A model generated the notes under the pieces. It saw only the letters and a program-made list of their open reading frames with translations. It searched no databases and was not told where the DNA came from. Below, piece by piece: positions 8,611 to 17,725 of a stretch of DNA of 35,057 nt. The translations under genes and the position numbers were made by a program. The DNA is taken from the NCBI GenBank assembly GCA_905480395.1, contig CAJQQE010000021.1, positions 1 through 35,057 on the forward strand, in the 5' to 3' direction. The first letter of the stretch is position 1. Every line of letters starts with the position of its first letter. The stretch is from an uncultured Phycisphaerales bacterium. GTDB lineage: Bacteria > Planctomycetota > Phycisphaerae > Phycisphaerales > SM1A02.

Positions 8611-10329
8611 GTGATCGGTAATCAAATTCGGAATATCAAACGCTGGAAGCAGATCGTCCATGTCCTCGCCAGATACGGATTCGTGGAGTTTCTACGCGAA
8701 GTCGGGGTTGGGGACGCGGTGGCGTCGGTGCTCGAGAGTGTCCGGATTGGTCGAGGCGAAGCCGAGCTCATGCGAATGCCTACCCCGGTACGGCTTCGCA
8801 AGGCCATGGAGGAGCTCGGACCAACGTTCATCAAGCTTGGACAAGTGCTTTCCACGCGTCGGGATCTCGTACCGGATGAGTGGGCGACCGAGTTCGCGAA
8901 ACTCCAGTCCGGATGCCCGTCGCTCCCATTCTCCGAAATCGAAGCCCAGTTAACCGAAGCTTTTCCCGATGGCGTCGATGCGATCTTCAAGTCCATTGAT
9001 CACACGCCGATCGCCGCGGCATCCATGGCTCAAGCCCATCGGGCGGTCCTGATTGATGGCACCACGGTCGTGCTCAAGATCCTCCGGCCACACATTCGCG
9101 AGGCGATCATTGGCGACATGGAGGCGTTGCGGTTCTTAGCGAGCCTCGTCGATGAACATGTTTCAAACGTCGGTTTTGATCCGAAAGCAACGGTCGAGGA
9201 ATTCGCGAAGGAGCTCGATCGCGAGACCGATCTCACCAATGAGGGCCGCGCGACCGATCGACTCACGAGCATGTTCGCGGACAATCCAGAAGTCGATTTT
9301 CCAACCATTCACTGGCATGCCACCACTCGGGACGTCCTCTGCGAATCACTCGCGAGTGGAACCCTGCTCGCAGACCTCGACGTCTCGAAGCTCTCTGATG
9401 AGGAACGTCGTTCAATCGTCACCATTGGTGCCGGCGCCGTCTTCCATCAGACGCTCGAGGTTGGCTTCTTCCACGCTGATCCGCATCCGGGAAACATTTT
9501 CGTCCGACCCGACGGCGGAGTCACCTTTATTGATTGCGGTATGACGGGCTTCGTGGACGATCAGACGCGGCTCCGCTTGGCCGAGATCGTCTACGGCATG
9601 ACTCGCAACGATGCAGACATGGTGATGCGGGCGGCGATCTCGCTGGCCGACGTGGATCTGGACACCGTCGATATCAAGGCGGCCCGAGCAGATGTGCAGC
9701 AACTGGTCGGTCGGTTTGTTGGTGTTCCAATCAATCGCATCGATATGGGCGGGGTGTTGGATGAGTTTTTCCAGACCCTTCGGAGGCACGATCTTCGATG
9801 CCCCGCCGAGGTTGTCTTGTTGATCAAGGCGCTCACCACCATCGAAGGGGTGGCGATGCAGATCGATCCAGACTTTGATCTGATCGGCTTCACCCGGCCG
9901 TATATCGAGAAACTCCTCAAGGGCCGATTCAGTCCCAAGGCGGTCGCCAGGCGATTCCGCGAAGCCGGAATGGAACTTCTTCATCTCGGCGAGACGCTGC
10001 CGGGCGAACTGTCGTCCTTTCTTCAGCGAGCGCGTCGGAACAGGCTTCGACTTCAACTCGACATCGTCGCGATCGAGGATTTGGTGGTCGGACTTGAGGA
10101 TGCTTCCGAACGGATCGGATACGCCCTGATCATCTCCGCCCTCGTGATGGCCAGTGCCATTCTGGTTCTCGCGAGCCGTGGCGAGGGTATTGCGTTCCAC
10201 CTCGGCATCTCCGGTTTTGTGATCAGTGCCACCTTTGCCTTCGGCTTGATTTTCAATGGATGGCGCAATCGGCGAAGACTCAAGAAGCGAACTCGGGCCC
10301 TTCGGCGTGCCAGAGGCGAACGCGGCTGA
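8611..10329 (+). CDS. ABC1/UbiB-family atypical protein kinase
   Basis: 572 residues. The motifs of the UbiB/ABC1/ADCK family appear in order: the inhibitory KxGQ motif KLGQVLSTRRDLVP (residues 75-88), the Ala-rich nucleotide loop AAASMAQAHRA, the Lys-containing strand VVLKILRP, the catalytic-loop equivalent ADPHPGNIFV (289-298), and the metal-binding FIDCGMTG (Asp 308; DCG where many members have DFG). Two hydrophobic helices close the protein (ALIISALVMASAILVLA and LGISGFVISATFAFGLIF), as in members anchored in the inner membrane. Family members are ATPases/kinases supporting ubiquinone or other lipid pathways; no quinone gene is nearby, so the substrate is unknown. The GTG start is supported by the -10-like hexamer 6 nt upstream and by the family's normal length. 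Confidence 0.9.
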   Translation: MIGNQIRNIKRWKQIVHVLARYGFVEFLREVGVGDAVASVLESVRIGRGEAELMRMPTPVRLRKAMEELGPTFIKLGQVLSTRRDLVPDEWATEFAKLQSGCPSLPFSEIEAQLTEAFPDGVDAIFKSIDHTPIAAASMAQAHRAVLIDGTTVVLKILRPHIREAIIGDMEALRFLASLVDEHVSNVGFDPKATVEEFAKELDRETDLTNEGRATDRLTSMFADNPEVDFPTIHWHATTRDVLCESLASGTLLADLDVSKLSDEERRSIVTIGAGAVFHQTLEVGFFHADPHPGNIFVRPDGGVTFIDCGMTGFVDDQTRLRLAEIVYGMTRNDADMVMRAAISLADVDLDTVDIKAARADVQQLVGRFVGVPINRIDMGGVLDEFFQTLRRHDLRCPAEVVLLIKALTTIEGVAMQIDPDFDLIGFTRPYIEKLLKGRFSPKAVARRFREAGMELLHLGETLPGELSSFLQRARRNRLRLQLDIVAIEDLVVGLEDASERIGYALIISALVMASAILVLASRGEGIAFHLGISGFVISATFAFGLIFNGWRNRRRLKKRTRALRRARGERG

Positions 10330-10348
10330 GGGGGTCAAGCTTCCGGCG

Positions 10349-11422
10349 TCAGGCTTCGGGCAATTCCGGAAGGACCGGATCTGGCGGCGGCGGATCGCCG
10401 ACCATGGCAGCCGCAATTCGGACGGCATGCACGTGTGAATTCTCAATGTAGACCTCGTAGCGGCCCTGTGTCCCGTTCACGGCAGTGCCGGCGACGTAGA
10501 TCCCGGGGATGCTCGTTTCCATGGTGCTGGAATCGTGCAGGACGGCCTGGTTTGGGCCGACCAGCTCGCAACCGAGCGCCTCGAACATGGATCCGTCCGC
10601 TTCAAAGCCGATCTGAAGCAGGACGTCGTCGATCGGTTCTTCGAACCGGACACCGTCGGTCAGCCGCTCCAGCGTGACCGCGTTTGGCCCGATCGCCAAC
10701 ACCCGAGTCCCAAACCGGGCGGAAATCAACCCCGATCGGATGCAAGATGCCAGTTCCGGCCGGATCCAGTACTTGATTCGCGGGTGCAGTTCGTCGCCCC
10801 GATAGGAGATGGTCACTTCGGCACCCGCCCGCCAGAGTCGTATGGCCGATTCCGCGGCGCTGTTCTTGCCTCCCACCACCAGCACCCGTCGTCCAAAGTA
10901 TCGATGTGGTTCGCCAAGGACATCCGCGACGATCGATCGATCTTCGCCTGGAACGTCGAGCCGTCTGGTCTTCGCCGTACCACCAACCGCCAACACCACG
11001 CGTTTGGTTCGGATCAAACGCGAGAGGCCTCCTGCGGTACTCGTTCGCACCTCGAAGCCGTCTTTTACTGGGGTGACCTGTTCGACGGACTCGAAGGTGC
11101 GAACCGCGAGGTCAAACTGTCGGACCACGCTGCGGAGGTACGCCAGATAGTCCTCTCGGGTGGCCTTTTCTTGGGAGACCGTTTCGAGTGGCACCCCGCC
11201 GATAGAAATGCGCTCCGGACCGGAGAACCATCGTGACTGCGGTGGAAAATCAAAGATCTGCGCCCCCAGCGGTCCCCGATCGATGTTGATCGAATCGACT
11301 CCGCGCCTTTGGAGCTCGATGGCCGTCTCGATTCCAATTGGTCCGGCGCCAACGATGACCACTGGAACCGTGGTGTCGGATTTTGGATCTGGCAGGGTTG
11401 GAGCGTTGTTCTCGGGAGCCAT
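10349..11422 (-). CDS. YpdA/Bdr-like flavin-dependent oxidoreductase
   Basis: 357 residues. The FAD-binding Rossmann motif is VVIVGAGPIGIETAIELQRR near the N-terminus, and a second nucleotide-binding motif, VLVVGGKNSAAESAIRLWRA, lies mid-protein. The order and spacing, plus segments such as FPPQSRWFSGPERISIGGVP, YRGDELHPRIKYWIRPE and METSIPGIYVAGTAVNG, fit the YpdA/Bdr family rather than thioredoxin reductase; there is no CxxC redox pair. In Firmicutes, Bdr reduces oxidised bacillithiol with NADPH. Whether this organism makes bacillithiol cannot be told from the window. The ATG at 11422 gives the family's normal N-terminus; an in-frame TTG at 11467 would add 15 unlikely residues. The gene is convergent with the UbiB gene (19-base gap) and divergent from the cytochrome gene. 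Confidence 0.85.
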   Translation of the reverse strand: MAPENNAPTLPDPKSDTTVPVVIVGAGPIGIETAIELQRRGVDSINIDRGPLGAQIFDFPPQSRWFSGPERISIGGVPLETVSQEKATREDYLAYLRSVVRQFDLAVRTFESVEQVTPVKDGFEVRTSTAGGLSRLIRTKRVVLAVGGTAKTRRLDVPGEDRSIVADVLGEPHRYFGRRVLVVGGKNSAAESAIRLWRAGAEVTISYRGDELHPRIKYWIRPELASCIRSGLISARFGTRVLAIGPNAVTLERLTDGVRFEEPIDDVLLQIGFEADGSMFEALGCELVGPNQAVLHDSSTMETSIPGIYVAGTAVNGTQGRYEVYIENSHVHAVRIAAAMVGDPPPPDPVLPELPEA

Positions 11423-11494
11423 GAGCAGAGTGGTCCGGGAGATCTGGGGGAAAAAACAGCCAAGCAAAGGCTTCGCGAGTGGAGATTGTCACGA

Positions 11495-11500
11495 TAGACT
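11495..11500 (+). promoter_or_regulatory. Candidate -10 element, leaderless start of PSCyt1/PSD1 gene
   Basis: TAGACT is followed by 7 nt and the GTG at 11508. No ribosome binding site precedes this GTG or the alternative ATG at 11538. Confidence 0.45.
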
Positions 11501-11507
11501 CGGAGTC

Positions 11508-14500
11508 GTGCTGTGGCCAACCTTTCAGACTCGAATCATGATCGTCGTCGTCGCCCTGAGCGGCGGTTGGGCGTTCGCCAGTGACGATCAGGAGACCCCG
11601 ATCTCGTTCAATCGATCGGTGCGGCCGATTCTGGCCCGTTGCCTTCCCTGTCACGGGCCAGATGCCGGGGCCCGCGCGGCCGATCTTCGACTGGACATTC
11701 GAGAAGGTGCGACGCGTTCGCGCCGTCGCGGCGCCGCGATCGTTCCGGGGGACCCCGCGAGCAGTCTGCTTCTCGAGCGAGTTCAGACCAACGATCAGGA
11801 TCGCGTGATGCCTCCTCCGGGCAAGGGCGCACCGCTCGATGACCAAGAAATCGAATTACTCCGACGTTGGATCGAGTCGGGGGCGGAATACGAAACGCAC
11901 TGGGCGTGGCGACATCCGTCTTCTTCGCCACCACCCCCGGAGGTCGACTCAGACTGGCCACGGCGAGATCTCGATCGATATGTCGCGGCCCGCCACTGGG
12001 AACTTGACCTTCGCCCCGCGCCCGAGGCGGATCGAGCCGTGCTGGCACGCCGGGTCTCCCTCGATCTCTTAGGAATTCCGCCGACGCTCCAATCCGTCGA
12101 CGCGTTCGTGCGTGACCAACGCGAAGACGCTTTCGAGCGCTTCGTCGACGATCTTCTTGATTCTCCCGCCTTCGGGGAACGATGGGCCCGGGTCTGGTTG
12201 GATGTGGCGAGGTACGCGGACACCCGGGGGTATGAAGCTGATCGACCGCGAACGATCTGGCCGTGGCGGGATTGGGTCATCCGAGCCTTTAACGCCGATC
12301 TGCCCTTCGACCGATTCACCCTCGAGCAGATCGCTGGTGATCTCATTCCCGACGCCAACGACGACTCGATTCTCGCCACCGCATTCCACCGAAACACCAT
12401 GAACAATGATGAAGGCGGTACTCGGGATGAGGAGTTTCGGATGGCGGCGGTCATCGATCGAGTCAACACCACGATGTCGACCTGGATGGGCCTCACCGCG
12501 GAGTGCGCTGCCTGTCACGATCACAAATACGATCCGATTGAACAACGTGAGTACTACCAGCTCGCGGCCTTCTTTAATACCACCATGGATGCCGATCGGC
12601 CGGACGAATTCCCGTTGCTGGCGCATCTTGGTGCGGAAGATCGATTACGCCGCGCAGATTTGACGGCTCAGCGGCAGGCCATTCAGACGAGGGATGAGGT
12701 TCAAGTAGTCATCTCGCCTCCACTGGAGCGTCAGGACTCGCCGCTTGCGGAATCCCTCGATCCTGACGGCTCATCATCGCTTGGCGGCGTTCCGATCCTC
12801 GGTGATGTCCTCCCACCTGGCGCCTCGCTGTTCGACGAAGTTATCGATGGCCGTCTCCCTTGGGATGATTCCATCGTGCCGCCGCCGGGCGCGCTCCGCG
12901 CTCGGAGATCGGTGGCGCCAGCCAACGCCATCGTTCAGCACCATTTCAACGGCGTCGCGCCGTCGGCTCAGGTCAAGATTGCCGAAGGTGATCTCATCAC
13001 CGTGTGGGTCCTGCTCGACGCCGACAATCCGCCAGACGAAATCATGATCCAAGTTCATTCCGTCCAGAAGACCTGGGGGCATCGAGCTTACTGGGGGGCG
13101 AATCAGATCCAGTTGGGCACGGACGGAACGCCCGATCGCCGCCGACTTGGTGATCTGCCCAAGACCGGAGAGTGGCAACGGCTGGAGATCGAACCTGCTG
13201 CGATTGGGTTGGATCCGGGCGCGATGATCAGCGGGTTGGCGTGTACCCAGCACGGAGATTCGGATGGTGGCCTGACGTCCTGGGGGCCGGTTGTCGTCGA
13301 GCGATCATCGGCCGCCGTGCCGAGCTGGCAGACGGACTTTGAAGTGTGGTTGGCGGCTATGGCGTCCGTTGATGGGCGTGGACTTCCAGCGTCCCTTCAG
13401 GACTCACTCCGGGCGGGTGATCAACGAAGCGTCGAAGCGAGGGCCAATCTTGAGGCGCATTGGAGATTGAATGCGACCCTCGCGGGGATCGCCCTTCGTC
13501 GTTCGAAGGCGATCGAACTCGACCCGATCGACAAGGAGATCGCCGCGATTGAGGCTCGTGAAAGAAACGTTCCGGTCCTGCGCGAACAGGCGGAGGCGGA
13601 TCGTCGAGTCACCAACATTCTCACCAAAGGCGATTGGCGGAGTCCGGCAGAAGAAGTCCTTCCCGGGACACCCGCGTTTCTCCATCCGATCGCCGTTGAG
13701 GCAGACGCTCGGCCCTCTCGCCTGGAACTGGCGAAGTGGTTGACCGATCCGCAAAACCCCTTGACGGCGCGGGTGCATGTCAACCGCGTCTGGGAACGAT
13801 TCTTCGGCCGAGGCCTCGTCGAGACCGCCGAGGACTTCGGGACGCAGGGCATGCCGCCCGACGACCAGGCGATGCTCGACCATCTTGCCGTTCAGTTCAT
13901 GGACTCGGGATGGAGTCACAAGATGTTGTGCCGCGAAATCGTCACCAGTTCGACGTATCGACAATCTTCCGTGGTCTCCAGCCAGGCACTCCAAACAGAC
14001 CCGCTCAATCGGAATTTGGCGCGAGGCGCTCGCTTCCGACTTGAGGCGGAGGCCATTCGGGATTCCGCACTTGAGGCTTCGGGGCTCCGATCGCATCGCA
14101 TGTTCGGGCCACCGGTGTTCCCCCCGCAACCAGATGGGGTCTGGGAGATCGTCTACAGCGGTGACCGTTGGAACACCGCGATGGATGAAGATCGTCATCG
14201 ACGCGGGCTCTATACATTTTGGCGACGAACCGCTCCATATCCCTCGATGGTCGCCTTCGATGCGGGGAGTCGAGAGACGTGCTCAGTCCGTCGTATCCGT
14301 ACCAATACGCCTTTGCAGGCACTGGTCACGTTAAACGATATCGCCTTCATTGAAACGGCCGGCGGACTTGCGAGGCGAGCGCATGCCGAGGCGCCGGATT
14401 CGCAACGTCTTGAACTTGAACGAGCCTTCCGACTGGCGGTCATTCGATCGCCGGAGGAGGCCGAAATCGAAATTCTCGAGCAACTTCTCGAGGCTCAAAC

Positions 14501-14654
14501 GCTGCGATTCCGCGATTCGCCCGAACAGGCCGCGGCCTTGATTCTGGCGTCGGGCGTGGAACGGCCGGAAGAACTCGAACCCGCGGACTTTGCGGCTCGT
14601 ATCGTGGTGGCGAACGTGCTTCTCAATCTCGACGAATTCCTCAACCGCGGGTGA
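11508..14654 (+). CDS. PSCyt1-DUF1549-DUF1553 (PSD1) secreted cytochrome-type protein
   Basis: 1048 residues. A signal peptide (RIMIVVVALSGGWAFA, cleavage about residue 25) is followed by the planctomycete cytochrome C domain with a CLPCH heme motif (45-49). Next comes DUF1549 (PSCyt2), containing a second CxxCH, CAACHDHKYDPI (333-344), and WARVWLDVARYADTRGYEAD. A predicted beta-sandwich insert occupies about 440-610, and DUF1553 (PSD1) follows (LAKWLTDPQNPLTARVHVNR onward, ending TNTPLQALVTLNDIAFIE). This architecture is abundant in Planctomycetota and in many genomes is paired with a DUF1501 gene, as here, 33 bases downstream. The exact reaction is unknown; links to polysaccharide degradation or extracytoplasmic redox chemistry are proposed for the family. 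The start is GTG 11508 or ATG 11538; both keep the signal peptide. Confidence 0.92.
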   Translation: MLWPTFQTRIMIVVVALSGGWAFASDDQETPISFNRSVRPILARCLPCHGPDAGARAADLRLDIREGATRSRRRGAAIVPGDPASSLLLERVQTNDQDRVMPPPGKGAPLDDQEIELLRRWIESGAEYETHWAWRHPSSSPPPPEVDSDWPRRDLDRYVAARHWELDLRPAPEADRAVLARRVSLDLLGIPPTLQSVDAFVRDQREDAFERFVDDLLDSPAFGERWARVWLDVARYADTRGYEADRPRTIWPWRDWVIRAFNADLPFDRFTLEQIAGDLIPDANDDSILATAFHRNTMNNDEGGTRDEEFRMAAVIDRVNTTMSTWMGLTAECAACHDHKYDPIEQREYYQLAAFFNTTMDADRPDEFPLLAHLGAEDRLRRADLTAQRQAIQTRDEVQVVISPPLERQDSPLAESLDPDGSSSLGGVPILGDVLPPGASLFDEVIDGRLPWDDSIVPPPGALRARRSVAPANAIVQHHFNGVAPSAQVKIAEGDLITVWVLLDADNPPDEIMIQVHSVQKTWGHRAYWGANQIQLGTDGTPDRRRLGDLPKTGEWQRLEIEPAAIGLDPGAMISGLACTQHGDSDGGLTSWGPVVVERSSAAVPSWQTDFEVWLAAMASVDGRGLPASLQDSLRAGDQRSVEARANLEAHWRLNATLAGIALRRSKAIELDPIDKEIAAIEARERNVPVLREQAEADRRVTNILTKGDWRSPAEEVLPGTPAFLHPIAVEADARPSRLELAKWLTDPQNPLTARVHVNRVWERFFGRGLVETAEDFGTQGMPPDDQAMLDHLAVQFMDSGWSHKMLCREIVTSSTYRQSSVVSSQALQTDPLNRNLARGARFRLEAEAIRDSALEASGLRSHRMFGPPVFPPQPDGVWEIVYSGDRWNTAMDEDRHRRGLYTFWRRTAPYPSMVAFDAGSRETCSVRRIRTNTPLQALVTLNDIAFIETAGGLARRAHAEAPDSQRLELERAFRLAVIRSPEEAEIEILEQLLEAQTLRFRDSPEQAAALILASGVERPEELEPADFAARIVVANVLLNLDEFLNRG

Positions 14655-14687
14655 TCGAGCCCGGCATTCGGAAAGGAGAACCGGAAC

Positions 14688-16190
14688 ATGGCATCAAGAA
14701 AAAACGTCGACCCCCAGGATCTCCAGCGCCGTCTGGTCGGTGAGGAACTCCACGCCACGACTCGTCGGACTTTTCTGGGTCAGATGGGATCGGGGATCGG
14801 TGGAATGGCGTTGGCCTGGGCTGCCGCCCAAGACGGATTCGCGGGTGGCTTTGGCGACTCGCCAACTTCAGGTGCGGCCGCACTCGACCTCTCCCGTCCG
14901 CACTTTGCACCTCGGGCCAAGCGAGTGATTTATCTGCACATGGCGGGCAGTCCGCCACATCATGATCTGCTTGACCCGAAGCCGAAGCTTCTCGATTGGA
15001 ATGGTAAGCCCTGCCCAGAGCATCTTCTGGATCCTGAGAACTTTGCGTTCATCAAGGGTCATCCCGAGGTACTCGCCTCCCCGTACGCCTTCCAGCCACG
15101 GGGAAAGTCCGGAACCGAAATCAGTGAGTTACTTCCGGAGCTGGCGAGGCACTCGGATCGAATCGCGGTCGTTCGATCGATGCACACCGATCAGTTCAAC
15201 CATGCGCCAGCCCAGTTGCTCCTTTACACCGGTTCGCCGCGGCTCGGTCGGCCATCGATGGGGTCTTGGATCAGCTACGGGCTTGGCTCGGAAAATCGCG
15301 ATCTTCCGGCCTACGTGGTGCTGGTCTCGGGCGGAAAGACCCCCAGTGCTGGCAAGAGTGTCTGGGGCAACGGGTTCCTGCCCAGCGTCCATCAAGGTGT
15401 GCAGTGTCGATCTGACGGCGACCCCGTGCTCTTCGCATCCAATCCGCCCGGAATCGATCGCGAGACCCGCGGCGCGACCATCGAGGCGCTCGCGGAGTTG
15501 AACGGGCTTCAGTGTGAGCAAAACGGTGACCCGGAGACGCTCGCAAGGATTGCCCAGTATGAATTGGCATTCCGCATGCAGGTCGCGGTTCCCGAAGTCA
15601 TGGACATCGCCCACGAGTCGCCGGAGACCATCGAGCGATACGGCGCGACGCCAGGTGCCGCCAGCTTCGCCAATAACTGTCTGCTTGCGAGACGGATGCT
15701 CGAGAATGACGTCAGGTTTATCCAGCTCTTTGACTGGGGCTGGGATACGCACGGTACGAATCCGAGTGACGACATCATCAATCAGCTCCCCAAAAAATGC
15801 CGAGAAACCGATCGGCCAATCGCGGCGCTGCTTGATGATTTGGTGGAACGCGGCCTTCTGGAGGACACCCTCGTGATCTGGTCGGGGGAGTTCGGACGAA
15901 CCGCGATGAACGAACGGCGGAACGGCTCAACCTACTTTGGCCGGGATCACCATCCCCACTGCTTCTCGATCTGGATGGCCGGAGGTGGGGTCAAGCCGGG
16001 AATCGTCCACGGCGAGACCTGCGACTTTGGTGCTGAGATCGTCAAGGACCCCGTGCATGTCCACGATCTGCAGGCGACGGTGCTTCGCCTTCTGGGATTT
16101 GACCACGAACGTCTGATTCGTCGGCATCAGGGCCGGGATTTCCGGTTGACCGATGTCCATGGAAAGGTCATCCCCGGATTGTTGGCCTAA
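14688..16190 (+). CDS. DUF1501 protein with Tat-type signal
   Basis: 500 residues. The N-terminus carries a twin-arginine motif, TTRRTFLGQMG (Arg 26-27), followed by a hydrophobic stretch, so it is probably exported folded through Tat. DUF1501 belongs to the alkaline-phosphatase/sulfatase-like superfamily. Recognisable pieces are HMAGSPPHHDLLDPKP, MHTDQFNHAPAQLLLYTGSP, RPSMGSWISYGLGSENRDLP, FDWGWDTHGTN, and near the end VIWSGEFGRTAMNE with GRDHHPHCFSIWMAGGGVK. A clear AAAGGAG precedes the ATG with 9-nt spacing. It is cotranscribed with the PSD1 gene. The partner relation is well known from genome context, but the substrate is not known. Confidence 0.93.
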   Translation: MASRKNVDPQDLQRRLVGEELHATTRRTFLGQMGSGIGGMALAWAAAQDGFAGGFGDSPTSGAAALDLSRPHFAPRAKRVIYLHMAGSPPHHDLLDPKPKLLDWNGKPCPEHLLDPENFAFIKGHPEVLASPYAFQPRGKSGTEISELLPELARHSDRIAVVRSMHTDQFNHAPAQLLLYTGSPRLGRPSMGSWISYGLGSENRDLPAYVVLVSGGKTPSAGKSVWGNGFLPSVHQGVQCRSDGDPVLFASNPPGIDRETRGATIEALAELNGLQCEQNGDPETLARIAQYELAFRMQVAVPEVMDIAHESPETIERYGATPGAASFANNCLLARRMLENDVRFIQLFDWGWDTHGTNPSDDIINQLPKKCRETDRPIAALLDDLVERGLLEDTLVIWSGEFGRTAMNERRNGSTYFGRDHHPHCFSIWMAGGGVKPGIVHGETCDFGAEIVKDPVHVHDLQATVLRLLGFDHERLIRRHQGRDFRLTDVHGKVIPGLLA

Positions 16191-16196
16191 GGCCGA

Positions 16197-16997
16197 TCAC
16201 GCCGGCGGCGAATCCTCGTGAGTCAAGCGGCGGTACGCCACCGTCGAAATGTGGCTTCCGACCAATCTGGCGACTAAGACGGTGAGATAGACCTGGCCGA
16301 TGATCGCCTCAAGATTGGCCAACGAACGGGCCAGTTCGCTCTGGGGCGTGATGTCGCCGTACCCCACCGTCGTGATGGTGATCAACGAGAAGTACGCCAT
16401 GAGACGATCAGGTCCCAAGGACGCATCCGCGCCAACCGGTTGCTCCGGAAGGAAGAACGAGGCCGGGTCGACCAGCAACTGGATCGAGTACACCGTGGCA
16501 AAAACGCCACTGATCAACAAGTAAACCGAGATCGATCCGCAGATTGTATCGGCGTCAACCTCCTTGGTCGTAAACACATCGGCACTGATCAGGAGGATCA
16601 AGTACGAGAGCAGCAAGGTGTCGAGCGAGAGCGCCATCACGGTGAACCAGGTCTGATCATCTGCGGGCAGATATCGACCGAGGGTTCCGACGAGAATCGC
16701 GGCGATGCCCAGCGTGATGCAGGTGACGAAATGTCGTCGATCTTTAAAGAAAGCGCGGATCGCGGCGAGGAGAACAACTCCAACCAGGAGGTCACCGACA
16801 TAGAAATGGGTGGTGACGATCTCAAATCGGCCGATGAGCGGCCCGATGATCATCATGAGAAAAAGCCCGGTCATGATCCAGATGTACCGGCCGCCGAAAT
16901 AGAGGCGAATAAAACCAAGCGGTTCAATCCGCTCATTCGAACCCGAAACGGCTGGTGATGGTCGATTATCGCTTGGCATCTCCGAATCATCGGTCAT
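16197..16997 (-). CDS. Potassium-channel-type membrane protein (Ion_trans_2 pore)
   Basis: 266 residues. About six hydrophobic segments are visible (for example YIWIMTGLFLMMIIGPLIG, VGDLLVGVVLLAAIRAFF, FVTCITLGIAAILVGTLG, LSLDTLLLSYLILLIS). A pore loop follows with the K+ selectivity filter TTVGYGD (about residues 209-215), then a last helix (IIGQVYLTVLVARLVG). There is no cytoplasmic RCK/TrkA domain; the C-terminus is short. It is likely an inner-membrane K+ channel. The ATG at 16997 has GAGAGGA 10-16 nt upstream, favouring it over an in-frame TTG at 17015. The stop lies 6 bases from the convergent DUF1501 gene, and the start faces the ABC transporter start across 56 bases. Confidence 0.88.
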   Translation of the reverse strand: MTDDSEMPSDNRPSPAVSGSNERIEPLGFIRLYFGGRYIWIMTGLFLMMIIGPLIGRFEIVTTHFYVGDLLVGVVLLAAIRAFFKDRRHFVTCITLGIAAILVGTLGRYLPADDQTWFTVMALSLDTLLLSYLILLISADVFTTKEVDADTICGSISVYLLISGVFATVYSIQLLVDPASFFLPEQPVGADASLGPDRLMAYFSLITITTVGYGDITPQSELARSLANLEAIIGQVYLTVLVARLVGSHISTVAYRRLTHEDSPPA

Positions 16998-17018
16998 GGC
17001 TGGGTTTCCTCTCAAAAG

Positions 17019-17046
17019 TTGTATGACGACTTCTGCTGGCTATGAT
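17019..17046 (+). promoter_or_regulatory. Candidate promoter, leaderless start of ABC transporter operon
   Basis: TTGTAT (17019-17024), a 16-nt spacer and TATGAT (17041-17046), then 7 nt to the ATG at 17054. The -10 is a near-consensus hexamer. An in-frame ATG at 17042 lies inside it and is therefore unlikely to be used. Confidence 0.5.
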
Positions 17047-17053
17047 CTCCGAC

Positions 17054-17725
17054 ATGCAACCCGTGCTAGAGATTCGTGGTCTTCGTTTTGTTCGTCCCGA
17101 GGGCTTCTCGATCGAGATTCCAGAGTTCACCCTCTTGGAAGGTGAACAGGTTCTGCTTGCCGGGCCTTCGGGCTGCGGAAAAAGCACGCTGCTCCTTCTG
17201 GCCGCCGGCCTCCTCGATGCCGACTCGGGCGAGATCCAACTTGCCGGGAAATCGATGGCGAATGCCCGTGGCGGACGTCGGGATGCCATTCGAGCCGACC
17301 GGGTCGGCATGGTCTTTCAGACCCACCACCTGCTCCCCGGATTCACCGCGCGAGAGAATGTGTCGGTTCCCCTGCTCTTTGGTGGCGTGAAACCCGCGGA
17401 ACATGCCGCCATCGCGGACGCCCTACTCGCTCGGCTTGGGATCTCCGATCCCACCGCTCGCGTAGATCGACTCAGCGTTGGCCAGCAACAGCGGGTGGCG
17501 ATCGCTCGGGCGCTGATCGCGGATCCTGACGTGGTCTTCGCGGACGAGCCCACGGCCGCGCTGGACCCCGAGAACGCCGCCAAGGCCGTCGCGCTCTTGA
17601 AGGAAGTCTGTCGCGAACGGAATGCCGCCCTGCTCCTTACCAGTCATGATCCTGGACTCGAATCGGCGTTCTCGCGGGTGGTTCGATTTGATGAACTTGC
17701 CCAGACCTCGGGGGCCGTTGGATGA
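17054..17725 (+). CDS. ABC transporter ATP-binding protein, LolD/MacB type
   Basis: 223 residues with all ATPase motifs: Walker A GPSGCGKST, Q-loop VFQTHHLLPGFTARENV, signature LSVGQQQRVAIARAL, Walker B VVFADEPTAALDP, and an H-loop SHD. The short length and the FtsX-like permease gene that overlaps its stop (ATGA, 17722-17725) place it in the LolD/FtsE/MacB group. These energise mechanotransmission rather than classical import: lipoprotein release, efflux of peptides or metals, or division signalling. The start is ATG 17054, with a -10-like TATGAT 7 nt upstream and no ribosome binding site. Confidence 0.92.
   Translation: MQPVLEIRGLRFVRPEGFSIEIPEFTLLEGEQVLLAGPSGCGKSTLLLLAAGLLDADSGEIQLAGKSMANARGGRRDAIRADRVGMVFQTHHLLPGFTARENVSVPLLFGGVKPAEHAAIADALLARLGISDPTARVDRLSVGQQQRVAIARALIADPDVVFADEPTAALDPENAAKAVALLKEVCRERNAALLLTSHDPGLESAFSRVVRFDELAQTSGAVG

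Noticed and set aside
9412-10446. 344-codon open frame antisense to the UbiB-family gene
   Set aside because: It lies over conserved kinase motifs on the other strand and has no recognisable domain.
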